Shown: positions 36,015-44,410 of the stretch, in pieces
How positions within the stretch are numbered: position 1 is the first letter of the stretch
Layout: each line of letters begins with the position of its first letter
From: Maricaulis sp034670125
GTDB lineage: Bacteria > Pseudomonadota > Alphaproteobacteria > Caulobacterales > Maricaulaceae
Direction: 5' to 3'
NCBI RefSeq assembly: GCF_034670125.1
Contig: NZ_JAXMOC010000007.1
Span: 1-64,000, forward strand
DNA: 64,000 nucleotides
The notes under the pieces: model-generated
Seen by the model: only the letters and a program-made list of their open reading frames with translations
The model's database searches: none
What the model was told of the DNA's origin: nothing
Translations under genes and position numbers: made by a program

Positions 36015-37718
36015 ATGGGCAAGCTAAAATCCATCTTCAAGCTGACGATTGCGCAATCCTTTGCGGTCGCGCCTGTCGCGGCGATCATCGCATTGATTGC
36101 TGTCGCTGGTCTGGGGGCCTGGTCCCTGCAGAACGGCTCTGACAGCCAGCAACGTGCGATGCGGGAGATGAATGTTGCCCTCGAACTCACCGACCTGAAA
36201 TCCGAGCTGCAGACCATCAACAGCCAGGTTCTAGCCGTGGTGACCTCCCAGGCTGCCGGCAATCCGATCGATGTGATGGCCGAGTTTGATGCGGTCAGCT
36301 CCCGCGTTGACGGCCTGTCTGCCCGCATCGTCCAACTGCAGAGCTCCGGAGCGGACATTGCGACCGCCACCGATACGTTCGACAGCCTGGTTGAGCAATT
36401 GGCGCTCTACAAGGACGCGCTCGACTTTGTCGGTCAGATGCTGGAACTCGACTTTGCCAGCTCGGTCGCCTTCCTGCAGCCGTTTGATGCGGTGTTCGCC
36501 GAAATCAGCGCCGACCTCGACGGCCTGGCCATGGAAGGTGCCTCGCTGGCCCGCATGGACGCCGCCGACACCCAGGCCGCCGCCCGCAACTCCATCATCC
36601 TCTTCATTGGCCTGACGGTCGGTGTCGGTGTTGCCCTGATTGCCCTTGCTGTCCTCTTCGGTCGCCAGATTTCCAACTCGGTCCGCAAGATCGCTGCGGC
36701 GACGGAAACCCTGGCCGATGGAGACTATTCCCTCGATATCGGGGCGCTGGAGCGCTCTGACGAATTGGGCGCCGTGGTCGAGAGCCTGCGCCGTTTCCGC
36801 GAGAAGGGCCTGCAGGCCGAGGAGCTCGAGAAGGAGCAGCGCGCCCAGGCCGAAGCCAATGAGCGCCGCGCCGCCAAGCTCAATGACCTTGCCCAGACCT
36901 TTGACGCCGAGGTCATGGCGATGCTGGGCGAAGTGAACGAGGCCTGTTCCTCGATGTCGGCGATCGCCGAACAATTGTCCCATGCGGCGACCGAAGGGTC
37001 CGAGCAGTCCGGCCAGATGGCAACGTCCGCCGCGCAAGCGTCGGCCAATGTGGAATCCGTCGCGGCGGCCTCGGAAGAGCTCACCGCGTCCATCGCCGAA
37101 GTCACGCAGCAGATCCAGGGTTCCTCGGACATGGCCAGCCAGGCCGATGAACGGGCGAAGTCGGTCCGTGCGGTTGTCGACAATCTTGGCGCTGCAGCCC
37201 AGGAAATCGGCAATGTGGTCCAGCTGATCAACGACATTTCCGAGCAGACCAACCTGCTGGCCCTGAATGCGACTATCGAGGCGGCCCGCGCCGGTGAAGC
37301 CGGCAAGGGCTTTGCGGTCGTCGCTTCGGAGGTCAAGTCGCTGGCTGCCCAGACCGCCAAGGCGACAGACGATATCCGCGACCAGATCCAGGCCATCCAG
37401 GAAGCGGCGGCGTCGTCCTCGGCCTCAATCGAGGACGTGACCCGCGCGGTCGGCGAGATCTCACGGTCGGCATCGGCAATTGCCGCAGCGGCGGAAGAGC
37501 AGAGCGCCTCGACCCGCGAGATCTCGAGCTCGGTCTCGCATGCCGCCACCAGCGCCCGGGCCGTTTCGGACAATGTCGATGTGGTGTCCCGCTCGGCCCG
37601 TCAGACCGGCGACGCATCGCAGGATGTGTTGCGGGCCGTGCGGACCGTGTCGGAACGTGCCGAGAAACTGAATTCCACCGTCGAAACATTCCTGACCGAG
37701 GTTCGCGAGGCAGGCTGA
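36015..37718 (+). CDS. Methyl-accepting chemotaxis protein
   Basis: 567-residue transmembrane chemoreceptor. Transmembrane helix 1 is at about 18-36 (VAPVAAIIALIAVAGLGAW), followed by a helical periplasmic domain (about 40-190). Transmembrane helix 2 is at about 195-215 (ILFIGLTVGVGVALIALAVL), then HAMP (about 216-270) and a long signalling helix pair whose hairpin tip is SEQTNLLALNATIEAARAGE. No C-terminal CheB/CheR-docking pentapeptide is present. The sensory domain resembles helical-bundle types and no ligand can be read. Confidence 0.93.
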   Translation: MGKLKSIFKLTIAQSFAVAPVAAIIALIAVAGLGAWSLQNGSDSQQRAMREMNVALELTDLKSELQTINSQVLAVVTSQAAGNPIDVMAEFDAVSSRVDGLSARIVQLQSSGADIATATDTFDSLVEQLALYKDALDFVGQMLELDFASSVAFLQPFDAVFAEISADLDGLAMEGASLARMDAADTQAAARNSIILFIGLTVGVGVALIALAVLFGRQISNSVRKIAAATETLADGDYSLDIGALERSDELGAVVESLRRFREKGLQAEELEKEQRAQAEANERRAAKLNDLAQTFDAEVMAMLGEVNEACSSMSAIAEQLSHAATEGSEQSGQMATSAAQASANVESVAAASEELTASIAEVTQQIQGSSDMASQADERAKSVRAVVDNLGAAAQEIGNVVQLINDISEQTNLLALNATIEAARAGEAGKGFAVVASEVKSLAAQTAKATDDIRDQIQAIQEAAASSSASIEDVTRAVGEISRSASAIAAAAEEQSASTREISSSVSHAATSARAVSDNVDVVSRSARQTGDASQDVLRAVRTVSERAEKLNSTVETFLTEVREAG

Positions 37719-37748
37719 TCTCTCCCCCCAGATGTCGCCTTGCAACAC

Positions 37749-37794
37749 AAGCGCCCGGACCCTCTCCCCCCTCGGTCCGGGCGCTTTCTTTTTT
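37749..37794 (+). terminator. Rho-independent terminator after the chemoreceptor gene
   Basis: Thirteen-base arms AAGCGCCCGGACC (37749-37761) and GGTCCGGGCGCTT (37774-37786) are followed by TCTTTTTT. The hairpin ends the rightward sensor unit and lies next to the end of a convergent gene at 37813, so it may serve both directions (the left arm is preceded by a few A residues). Confidence 0.9.
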
Positions 37795-37812
37795 GGGGGG
37801 CGGGCCGCCCCG

Positions 37813-38931
37813 TCAGTTCTCGCCAAACGCCCGCGCCGGCAGCCGGATGATCTGGGCGGCGAGGGCGGCCAGCGGGCCGGCGAGCCGGTTTCCGGACGTG
37901 CTGGCGTCGGGATTGAAGGCGTGGTCCAGGGCGCCACTGGCGGCAAGTTGCATCAGGGTCCTGGAAGCCGCGAAATCAGTGTGCCCGATCATTGTGCCGT
38001 CTCGCAGCCCGGTCAGGTCCAGCACGGCGATTCCGTGAGCGATCAGGGTCTCCTGCTGGGCCCCGATGCCAAGCCGGGCCTCGCCGCCACCACTGAGCGT
38101 ATCGGAGACCCGAAGCGCGTGGTCACGACCGGACACCAGCACCGTCATGTTCGCCGGCGGCGGTTCGATCGAGGCCAGCTGGTTGAAAAACACGTCATGA
38201 TCGATGTCCGGCATGGCGAGAATGACTGGGTCGATCTTCGCCAGGACATCGCTCCGCCCCTCAAGACTCAGTTGTCGCAAGGCCTCCATGGTTACCTGTG
38301 CCCCCATTGAGTGGGCGAGCAGAGTGACCGACAGGGACGGACTCTCGGCGACGGCCACCAGCAGGTCTGCCAGCCCGTCCCGGGCAAACAGGGCGCTGTC
38401 CCTGTCCTGAAGATAGGCTGTCACGCGCCCAGCCGACGGCCAGGCATAGTGGACGGCGACCGTGCCGACGCCGAAGTCATTGAGAATCTGGGCATTCAGG
38501 TAAAGCCCGTCCGAGAACGGCGTGTTGAAGCCATGCACGAATACCAGCACCTGCCGTTCCGCCAAGGGCAGGGCCGACAGCTGGCGGTCGAGCTCGCTCG
38601 ACCAGTCCGCAGCGGTCATCCCGGCCTGATACCCGATCAGGCCGAATTCACGGGACGGGTCTGGTCGACGGGACGGATGGTTGATCTCGCCGGCAAGCCG
38701 GTTCGAGGGCACCCACACATCGGCCCGGGCGAAGGACAGATCGCCGCGCAAATTGCCAAGACGCAGAACCGGGTCCGGACTGGGCGCCCGCGTGGTCGCA
38801 ATCAGGATCGCCTCGCTACGCCCGTCGGCTGCCGACGTCTCCATGATCGGAAGACGTGCCGGCGCATGGGTACAGGCGGCAAGTGTGAAGAGTGCGGCCA
38901 GGATGGCGAACAAGGGGTGAAATCTGGCCAT
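37813..38931 (-). CDS. Alpha/beta-hydrolase lipoprotein (DUF900 type)
   Basis: 372-residue predicted lipoprotein: signal peptide with lipobox LFTLAAC. A hydrolase core follows with VLVFVHGFNTPFSDGLY and the nucleophile elbow LLAHSMGAQVTMEAL, plus a later MPDIDHDVF and a His-containing C-terminus (GTMIGHTDF). This matches the DUF900 esterase-like family. ATG 38931 follows GGGGAGA at a good distance, better than the upstream in-frame start. Substrate unknown; no operon partners. Confidence 0.82.
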   Translation of the reverse strand: MARFHPLFAILAALFTLAACTHAPARLPIMETSAADGRSEAILIATTRAPSPDPVLRLGNLRGDLSFARADVWVPSNRLAGEINHPSRRPDPSREFGLIGYQAGMTAADWSSELDRQLSALPLAERQVLVFVHGFNTPFSDGLYLNAQILNDFGVGTVAVHYAWPSAGRVTAYLQDRDSALFARDGLADLLVAVAESPSLSVTLLAHSMGAQVTMEALRQLSLEGRSDVLAKIDPVILAMPDIDHDVFFNQLASIEPPPANMTVLVSGRDHALRVSDTLSGGGEARLGIGAQQETLIAHGIAVLDLTGLRDGTMIGHTDFAASRTLMQLAASGALDHAFNPDASTSGNRLAGPLAALAAQIIRLPARAFGEN

Positions 38932-39056
38932 GGACGAAACATCTCCCCGTGATCGCCGGAGCGGCGGCAAGGGTTTGACTTGTCACGCGGCCGGTCAGTT
39001 GGTCAATCGGGCCGGACGGCATTGACGCACACGCAAATTGATCCGTGTCAGCGCGG

Positions 39057-39227
39057 CGCTCTGGCAGTACCGAACGCTTCACCCGGATCTACACCCAGCA
39101 GCTAGACGCCCTGAACAAGCATCATGGCAAGGGCCAGCAAAAGGTGACCGTGGAGCATGTGACGGTGAATGAGGGTGGGCAGGCGGTTGTGGGGAGTGTT
39201 GGCGGTGCAGCCTCCCGCGGCGAGTAG
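39057..39227 (+). pseudogene. 3'-end remnant of a widespread alphaproteobacterial hypothetical gene
   Basis: The frame reads YTQQLDALNKHHGKGQQKVT followed by VEHVTVNEGGQAVVGSVGG to a TAG at 39225. This is the C-terminal signature of a longer hypothetical protein common in alphaproteobacteria, often in accessory DNA; the N-terminal two thirds are missing. The nearest in-frame start is GTG 39045, but no full gene exists. A second fragment of the same family sits at 40895-40957, and the two enclose the unknown membrane genes between them. Confidence 0.6.
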
Positions 39228-39387
39228 CTGCTATCGGTTTTGGCTAGCGTCACATCCCGACCGGCTACGAGAAATCATATTCTGTGATGTCAAACGCTAC
39301 GGCGTGATCTGGATGGCTTTCCAGAGGAAGAATGCCGCAGCCGCTACCGGCACTGAGAGTCCATACAGCAACTCAATCAGCGGGTGT

Positions 39388-40011
39388 TCACGTATCGTGC
39401 GAGGGTCTTGCGCCTCCAAAGAAAAAGCCGCTGAACCCCAGTTCACGCGCTCTTTTGTTGGCTCCCGCAACCTTGGGCGGCCAACTAACTAGCCGGACCA
39501 ACCGCATCAGGTAGTTCACCGGCGCGAGTGGAAGATTGTAGATGACAGACAGTGCGAAGCCGAACGGCAGAATCCGGCCGTTGCGTTTCGTTTTGATCTC
39601 CCAGAGACCGAAGAATATCTGACTTCCCGTAGAGGTGACTGGCCACTTCTCACCGTGCTTGTGATGATGTTGTCGGCTACGTTCCAAGCCGCGAGCTGTG
39701 CGTCTAAGGTCGGAAGCTGCGGCGAGCCCCCAAAGAGCCAGCAGGTCCATACCCCACACGGGCATCTCAAACACCCACCCAAGTGGCAACTCCACCGGCG
39801 TCCACCAGTCGAATAGAGCGAATTTGAATTGCTCCATCATCTGTCGATAAAGAGACAGCGCATCACGCGCGATTTCTGAGACAATCTCGACGCCGTTCCA
39901 TCTCTGTATGAGCGAGATGAGAGATGCGGTTCCCATGAGGATTCCGAGGATGGTGAAGACGGACCCGAACGGGTTCCAAGACCTGCGTGGTGTCTGGGTG
40001 GTGTCGGTCAT
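39388..40011 (-). CDS. Unknown membrane protein B of the islet
   Basis: 207 residues with no family I can name. Hydrophobic segments lie near 15-35 (SVFTILGILMGTASLISL), 85-100 (MDLLALWGLAAASDL) and 155-180 (PFGFALSVIYNLPLAPVNYL), separated by a basic stretch RSRQHHHKHGEKW. ATG 40011 overlaps the stop of the upstream gene (ATGA), which decides the start. Its base composition looks clearly less GC-rich than the core genes around it. It forms a two-gene operon with membrane protein A and looks like acquired DNA. Confidence 0.65.
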   Translation of the reverse strand: MTDTTQTPRRSWNPFGSVFTILGILMGTASLISLIQRWNGVEIVSEIARDALSLYRQMMEQFKFALFDWWTPVELPLGWVFEMPVWGMDLLALWGLAAASDLRRTARGLERSRQHHHKHGEKWPVTSTGSQIFFGLWEIKTKRNGRILPFGFALSVIYNLPLAPVNYLMRLVRLVSWPPKVAGANKRARELGFSGFFFGGARPSHDT

Positions 40012-40724
40012 CCTACGCCTCCCGTGAAAAACCAATTCTCGACAAATGCCAAACAAATCGCGGTGCCCGCGAGAAATATATTCAACAGATAGAACAGTAC
40101 CGCAAACCCTCTAGCGTCCACTCGAAACGCTCTCGGCACGTGATAGCCCAACCAACGTCCGGTGGTAATCTTGGCTACCAACAGAACAACGAGGTTCGCG
40201 GGAAGAATGAGACCAAAAACGATGGGCAAAAAAGGAACTAGCAGCGCGAATAGCATTATTATGAAACCGACCATCGCGGCGAGGGTCAGTGCTGGGAAAC
40301 AACTGAGGGCAACAACGGCGCATAAGATGGCTTGTATCGGAAAGCGAGGCCCCGGTTCATCAGAATAGAAAAACGCTGCGACCGGAGAGAGCCCCGCAGA
40401 CAACGAGCCTCGCACCCATGCCGCCGTAATCACAATGGAAACGGGAAGAACGGCTTGATACCACTTCGGCAGCTCCCATCCCCACAGCCCGACAATCCAT
40501 TCTGGAACGAACGCGAAGAACGGCACGATTATCGTTTCATAGAATTCCACAAACTCCATAGAGATAGGTCCGATGCCGAGCGGAATCCAATCCCGGAACA
40601 CTGCATAGATTGACGCTGCCGCGAATGGCGCGGAAAAGATGGCCATCATCCAGTTGAAGAATGCTCCGGATGGTTGGCGCGATTCAGGCGCGTTCGAACT
40701 CTCAGATGAGGTGCTTTCAGCCAT
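40008..40724 (-). CDS. Unknown membrane protein A of the islet
   Basis: 238 residues with a Ser/Glu-rich N-terminus and about six hydrophobic segments (for example AFFNWMMAIFSAPFAAASIY, VSIVITAAWVRG, FPALTLAAMVGFIIMLFALL, LPIVFGLILPANLVVLLVAK, FAVLFYLLNIFLAGTAICLA). The stretch PEWIVGLWGWELPKWYQAVL recalls the WW-TPVELPLGW segment of its downstream partner, so the two may be distant relatives. No known family is recognised. Less GC-rich than the core genome. Confidence 0.65.
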   Translation of the reverse strand: MAESTSSESSNAPESRQPSGAFFNWMMAIFSAPFAAASIYAVFRDWIPLGIGPISMEFVEFYETIIVPFFAFVPEWIVGLWGWELPKWYQAVLPVSIVITAAWVRGSLSAGLSPVAAFFYSDEPGPRFPIQAILCAVVALSCFPALTLAAMVGFIIMLFALLVPFLPIVFGLILPANLVVLLVAKITTGRWLGYHVPRAFRVDARGFAVLFYLLNIFLAGTAICLAFVENWFFTGGVG

Positions 40725-40894
40725 ATCATCCCCCTTTGGTTGAAACCCTAGCGGGAGATGTCGAGCGTTTCTATGACGTGTTTTGGGGAGTTTTGCGCTG
40801 GCCTCGCCAGGCGGGCGGCTCCGGTTTCTGGTGGTCTCCGCGCTACCTTGAACCGGCCCGCACGCGATGCTTCACGATGTCGGCTGCGGTGTGA

Positions 40895-40957
40895 CGGACA
40901 ACACAAACGCCCACCGTAGAGCACGTGACGGTGAACGAGGGCGGTCCGCAATGCTAG
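40895..40957 (+). pseudogene. Second 3'-end remnant of the same hypothetical gene family
   Basis: In one frame the DNA reads QTPTVEHVTVNEGGPQC then TAG, matching the KVTVEHVTVNEGGQA segment of the fragment at 39057-39227. At the DNA level CCGTRGAGCAYGTGACGG and the bases after it are nearly identical. An in-frame TGA lies just upstream, so nothing longer survives. The two copies are in the same orientation about 1.77 kb apart and bracket the islet genes. Confidence 0.5.
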
Positions 40958-40997
40958 CTTGTTCAACGCCAGTAGGTCTGTGCCGCGTAATGGGCGG

Positions 40998-41372
40998 CTA
41001 AGTGAACCGCTCCCTACACCATTCTGGCTGCAATCGCTCGATTTCGCGCTCCTGTGCGCCCAACCGGGCCCCATTAGGAAATCTCAGGCACTGCTCCACC
41101 TCGCCGGTTAGGCGATCTACTCGCGTAATGTGCACAATGGCTTGGGGGCCAGGCGCGGTGCTGATTTGGTATCGTTGGGTCATCGCGAGCATGGCGATAG
41201 CAAATGCTAGAGCTATCAGAGCTAAGGATAGCCAAACTGGCGAGTGTGTTTTTAGCCATTCTGACAAATGAGGCCTCCAGAAATAGGGGGGATTGAACTT
41301 CCGCTCAACGACACATTCGAGGTCTTGCGCCTCGGCAGGACTGGGAGTGTTGGCCAACGCCGCCACTGCCAA
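40998..41372 (-). CDS. Small single-pass membrane protein, N-terminus uncertain
   Basis: A 124-residue frame from TTG 41372. It has a cysteine-containing segment (AEAQDLECVVERKF), a transmembrane helix (SLALIALAFAIAMLAMTQRY) and a C-terminal domain STAPGPQAIVHITRVDRLTG with two cysteines (EQCLRFPNG; PEWCRERFT). The last pattern resembles small proteins whose domain records a trace of 'DRxTGEVxxC'. The frame continues upstream as SAKSWAFIALAVAALANTPS, a good signal peptide, but no ATG or GTG exists before the preceding TGA, so the start may be lost. Confidence 0.5.
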   Translation of the reverse strand: MAVAALANTPSPAEAQDLECVVERKFNPPYFWRPHLSEWLKTHSPVWLSLALIALAFAIAMLAMTQRYQISTAPGPQAIVHITRVDRLTGEVEQCLRFPNGARLGAQEREIERLQPEWCRERFT

Positions 41373-41567
41373 CGCGATGAATGCCCAAGATTTTGCCGAA
41401 GGTCGCTCCGGTGCAAACGCTCAAGCCACAACGTAACGTGCGACAGTTCATCGAGCAACGAACAAGCAAACGGGCAAGTGGTTGGCGGATTGATGTTTCT
41501 TGGTAGCGCAGTGGTATCAATCGCGCATTCGCGCAGCTCGGCAACCAGCATAACTTATTGAAAAAAT

Positions 41568-41643
<76 letters not shown>

Positions 41644-41765
41644 GCCGGTTGGGAAGCGGCGGAAAATACGCCGACGCGGCGCAAAAGCAAGCCATTCCTT
41701 TGCCCGATTGCACATGCCTGCCATGCGTGGACGCGTGGCCGGTGAACGGTGCCAGGATGGCGGGC

Positions 41766-41785
41766 GGAACCGGTGCTCCGGTTCC
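41766..41785. other. Hairpin downstream of the propeller lipoprotein gene
   Basis: Eight-base arms GGAACCGG and CCGGTTCC around TGCT lie 13 bases past the end of the leftward lyase-like gene. No T-run on the minus strand, so termination is possible but not strong. Confidence 0.4.
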
Positions 41786-41797
41786 GCTAATCGCCGG

Positions 41798-42904
41798 TTA
41801 TTCGACCTGGGCGCGGCCGATGGTTCCCATGTCGCTGCCGAACCAGATTTCGCCGGTTGCCGGCAGGTAGCTCATGTGACGGACAACACCGCCGCCAGAC
41901 GGGATGCCGGTGATGGAGACGAACGCCTCGGCAGCCGGGTCAAAGCCGACAAACCAGTTCGGATCGACACCCGTTTCCACGAACCAGACCCGGTCCCGGC
42001 CATCGACGGCGAGGGCGTAGGGCCGGGCATTGGCGCCCGACGGCATGGCCCATTCGGTGATCGACCCGTCGGACGGATCGAGCACGCCGAGATAGCCATC
42101 GGCAAAATCGCCATACCAGATGCGACCGTCCGACGTGATACCGAGGCGCCGCGGGCGCGCGGTGTCCCGGGGCAGGTCATGCTCGGTGAGCACCATTGTC
42201 TCCGGGTCCACGGAGGCGAGCTTGTGGGTGCCGAACAGGGCCACCCAGACCGTGCCGTCCGGGGCTTGCTTGATGCCGTAGGCGCGGGCACCCGGGGTGG
42301 GCACCATGACCGTGGCCAGCTCACGCGTCTCCATGTTGAGACGGCTGACCGAATTGCTGCGCTGGCTGGTGAACCAGATATTCCCGTTGCCGTCGAAAAT
42401 CTGGGTGTGCGGGTCGGCAACGGTGTCCGGCGGCGTTTCCACATAGTCGAATGTCTCGCTGGCCGGGTCGTAAATGCCGATGTGGGCATCCCGATTGCCG
42501 GCATACCAGATCCGTCCGTCGGGATGGACGATCAGATTGTGCGGACCTGCACCCTCGCGCAGGTCGGTGCGGGTCATCTCACCGGTCGCAACGTCGAGGC
42601 GGCCGATATAGGAGTTGGCCTGGCCGACGAACCAGACCGTTTCACCGTTCAGCGTGTCGGGGTCGCGCGGACGACCTTCCCATGGCACGTCCCATTCCTG
42701 GATGTCGACGGCATTGAGTTCGCGGCTCCCGGCGGGCGCGGTGACGCCATCGGCGGGGCGGGAGGCTTCGCTTGAGGCCGGTGTCGGCACTGTGCCATCG
42801 GCCCCATCGTCGCCGGGGACGGTTTCAGGCGCCGAGCAGGCGGCGAGCAAGGCGCAAATGGCGCCGGCAGCGGTCAGGTGAAAGCGGTTTGTATCGTGTG
42901 GCAT
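41798..42904 (-). CDS. Virginiamycin-B-lyase-like beta-propeller lipoprotein
   Basis: 368-residue predicted lipoprotein (lipobox ICALLAAC). A low-complexity linker precedes a seven-bladed propeller built of repeats such as PDGRIWYAGNRDAHIGIYDP, GNIWFTSQRSNSVSRL, GTVWVALFGTHKLASVDP and GRIWYGDFADGYLGVLDP. The fold and the IWF/VWF repeats match the streptogramin lyase (Vgb) family. Real Vgb enzymes are cytoplasmic, so an exported lipoprotein is more likely a sensor, scaffold or lactone-type enzyme than an antibiotic-resistance gene. Confidence 0.75.
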   Translation of the reverse strand: MPHDTNRFHLTAAGAICALLAACSAPETVPGDDGADGTVPTPASSEASRPADGVTAPAGSRELNAVDIQEWDVPWEGRPRDPDTLNGETVWFVGQANSYIGRLDVATGEMTRTDLREGAGPHNLIVHPDGRIWYAGNRDAHIGIYDPASETFDYVETPPDTVADPHTQIFDGNGNIWFTSQRSNSVSRLNMETRELATVMVPTPGARAYGIKQAPDGTVWVALFGTHKLASVDPETMVLTEHDLPRDTARPRRLGITSDGRIWYGDFADGYLGVLDPSDGSITEWAMPSGANARPYALAVDGRDRVWFVETGVDPNWFVGFDPAAEAFVSITGIPSGGGVVRHMSYLPATGEIWFGSDMGTIGRAQVE

Positions 42905-42972
42905 AACGGGCCTCCCTCGGCGCGAAATTATCGTGCCGAGGGCGGGCCTTCAAGCGTATTCCAGGTCCTGGG

Positions 42973-43413
42973 CTACCAGTGACGGCGAGGCGCGCGCAGA
43001 TAGCGGACCAGCCGTGCCGAACCCCGCACGGTATAGTTCCGGCCATGGCGATCCCGGCAGACACGGACGCTGACTATGGCTGGACGCCCGCGAAAACGGG
43101 AGCGTTGGCTTTCGCTCCAGCAACGCGACTGGTGGCGGCGGTAATCGCGATAGTCGTGGCGGCCCCGACGACGGTCACCATAATCACGGCGCCCGCCACG
43201 ACGGTCACTATAGCCGCGGTTGGAACCCCGACGGTCCCGATAGTGGTCGCGCTGGCGATGATGGCGCCTTTGCAGCCGCTTCTCGCCGGCCTCGGCAACC
43301 TTTTCCTGTGCCGGTGCGGGTGCAGGTGAGGGTGTTGACGTCGCGGCGGCAAGGCCACCGGCGCCGATCGCCAGGGCAAGGCCACAGACGATGGTTTTGA
43401 CAGATCTGAACAT
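42973..43413 (-). CDS. Secreted arginine-rich low-complexity protein
   Basis: 146-residue protein with signal peptide (VCGLALAIGAGGLAAA) and a Pro/Ala spacer. A strongly basic Arg/His/Asp/Tyr/Gly region follows (RRHHRQRDHYRDRRGSNRGY and similar repeats), and then a short ordered-looking tail with two cysteines (RCWSESQRSRF; VSVRVCRDRHGRNY). GGGAGG six bases before ATG 43413 fixes the start. Such proteins may bind anionic polymers; the function is unknown. Confidence 0.65.
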   Translation of the reverse strand: MFRSVKTIVCGLALAIGAGGLAAATSTPSPAPAPAQEKVAEAGEKRLQRRHHRQRDHYRDRRGSNRGYSDRRGGRRDYGDRRRGRHDYRDYRRHQSRCWSESQRSRFRGRPAIVSVRVCRDRHGRNYTVRGSARLVRYLRAPRRHW

Positions 43414-43556
43414 GTGATCCTCCCGATTTTGCACGGGAAATCTGACATTTCGCGCCTGACGCGAATGTGAACACCTTATTCACCAAGATGAGTGATCGCC
43501 CTTGGCCGGGCGGCGTTTTAAGGGCGCTGTTAAGGCGCGGGCGCTAGGACAGTTGC

Positions 43557-43895
43557 ATGATTGTCGCCATGAAACCGACCGACGCACCGCTCTTCGATAC
43601 GGCCCACCTGGCCCGGTACACGGCGGGTGATCCGGCCTTGCGCGATGAGCTTTTGACGCTGATGTGTGATCAGGCGCGGCGCTGTCTCGCGATCATGGAC
43701 CGTCCATCGGACCCGGCCAGCTGGCGTGCCGCCTGCCATACGCTGAAGGGCGCTGCCCGCGGTGTCGGCGCGTTCGCCCTGGCGAATGTGTGTGACGAGG
43801 CGGAAATCCAGCCACAGGCCGCCTGGGCCGGAGCCCGGCTGGCGGTTGCCCAGGCGTTTCGGGAGACCGAGCTGGCTTTCGCCGACGCTGACTGA
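43557..43895 (+). CDS. HPt-domain phosphotransfer protein
   Basis: 112-residue single HPt domain. The phospho-accepting residue is His61 in CHTLKGAARGVGA, within a four-helix layout. It would relay phosphate from a hybrid histidine kinase to a response regulator, but no such kinase is in the window. AGGACAG lies upstream of ATG 43557; ATG 43569 is an alternative. Its TGA abuts the stop of the convergent chorismate mutase gene in TGATCA. Confidence 0.85.
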   Translation: MIVAMKPTDAPLFDTAHLARYTAGDPALRDELLTLMCDQARRCLAIMDRPSDPASWRAACHTLKGAARGVGAFALANVCDEAEIQPQAAWAGARLAVAQAFRETELAFADAD

Positions 43896-44222
43896 TCAGT
43901 CGGTCCGCGTGGCGTCCCAGACGCTGAACTCATAGGCAATCGAGCGTTCGACCAGTTCGCGCCAGACCGGTTCGGCAATCTCCACCGCGAGGCCGCGCGA
44001 TTTGGCCTCCGCGCTCACCTTCGAGATGACGTCATTGATCCGCCATTCGTCGCGGACCACGTCGCGGCTGGGCTTGATCCGGGCCGCCGCTTCCATGTAG
44101 CGGGCCCGTTTGGCCACCAAGGCAACGAGCTCGCGGTCGAGCGCGTCAACGCCGGCGCGGACCTCCTGCATGGTCTGGCAGTCTTCTGGCCGGGTGACGC
44201 CGGGGCGGGTTGTCGTGGTCAT
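43896..44222 (-). CDS. AroQ-type chorismate mutase
   Basis: 108-residue helical protein of the AroQ/PchB-like family. Typical features are QEVRAGVDALDRELVALVAKRARYM across the first long helix (first half MQEVRAGVDALDRELVAL) with active-site Arg and Lys, then VVRDEWRINDVISKV and a final helix ERSIAYEFSVWD. It converts chorismate to prephenate; an isochorismate-pyruvate-lyase-like activity is possible for PchB relatives. ATG 44222 is preferred over the in-frame TTG 44228. Confidence 0.85.
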   Translation of the reverse strand: MTTTTRPGVTRPEDCQTMQEVRAGVDALDRELVALVAKRARYMEAAARIKPSRDVVRDEWRINDVISKVSAEAKSRGLAVEIAEPVWRELVERSIAYEFSVWDATRTD

Positions 44223-44410
44223 GGGCAATGGAACCTGTGCTCGTTTGCCTTCTTATAGGCGGGCTCGCACAGACGCCCAAGCGGCGGACTGTCACAGTCC
44301 GGGCGGCGCAGGCACCTGATCCGCTGATGGCGCTGCAGGCACGCCGCAAACGCCCCTCGATCTTGCCTGCAGTCGCGCTATGCTGCGGCAGGACGCACAG
44401 GAGTCGCGAC

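Noticed and set aside
41708..42775. 355-codon plus-strand frame opposite the propeller lipoprotein
   Set aside because: The minus-strand product has a lipobox and regular propeller repeats; the plus frame has none.
43518..43533. CtrA-like TTAA..TTAA upstream of the HPt gene
   Set aside because: The spacer is 8 bases (GGGCGCTG) instead of the 7 of the CtrA consensus, so it is a near miss.
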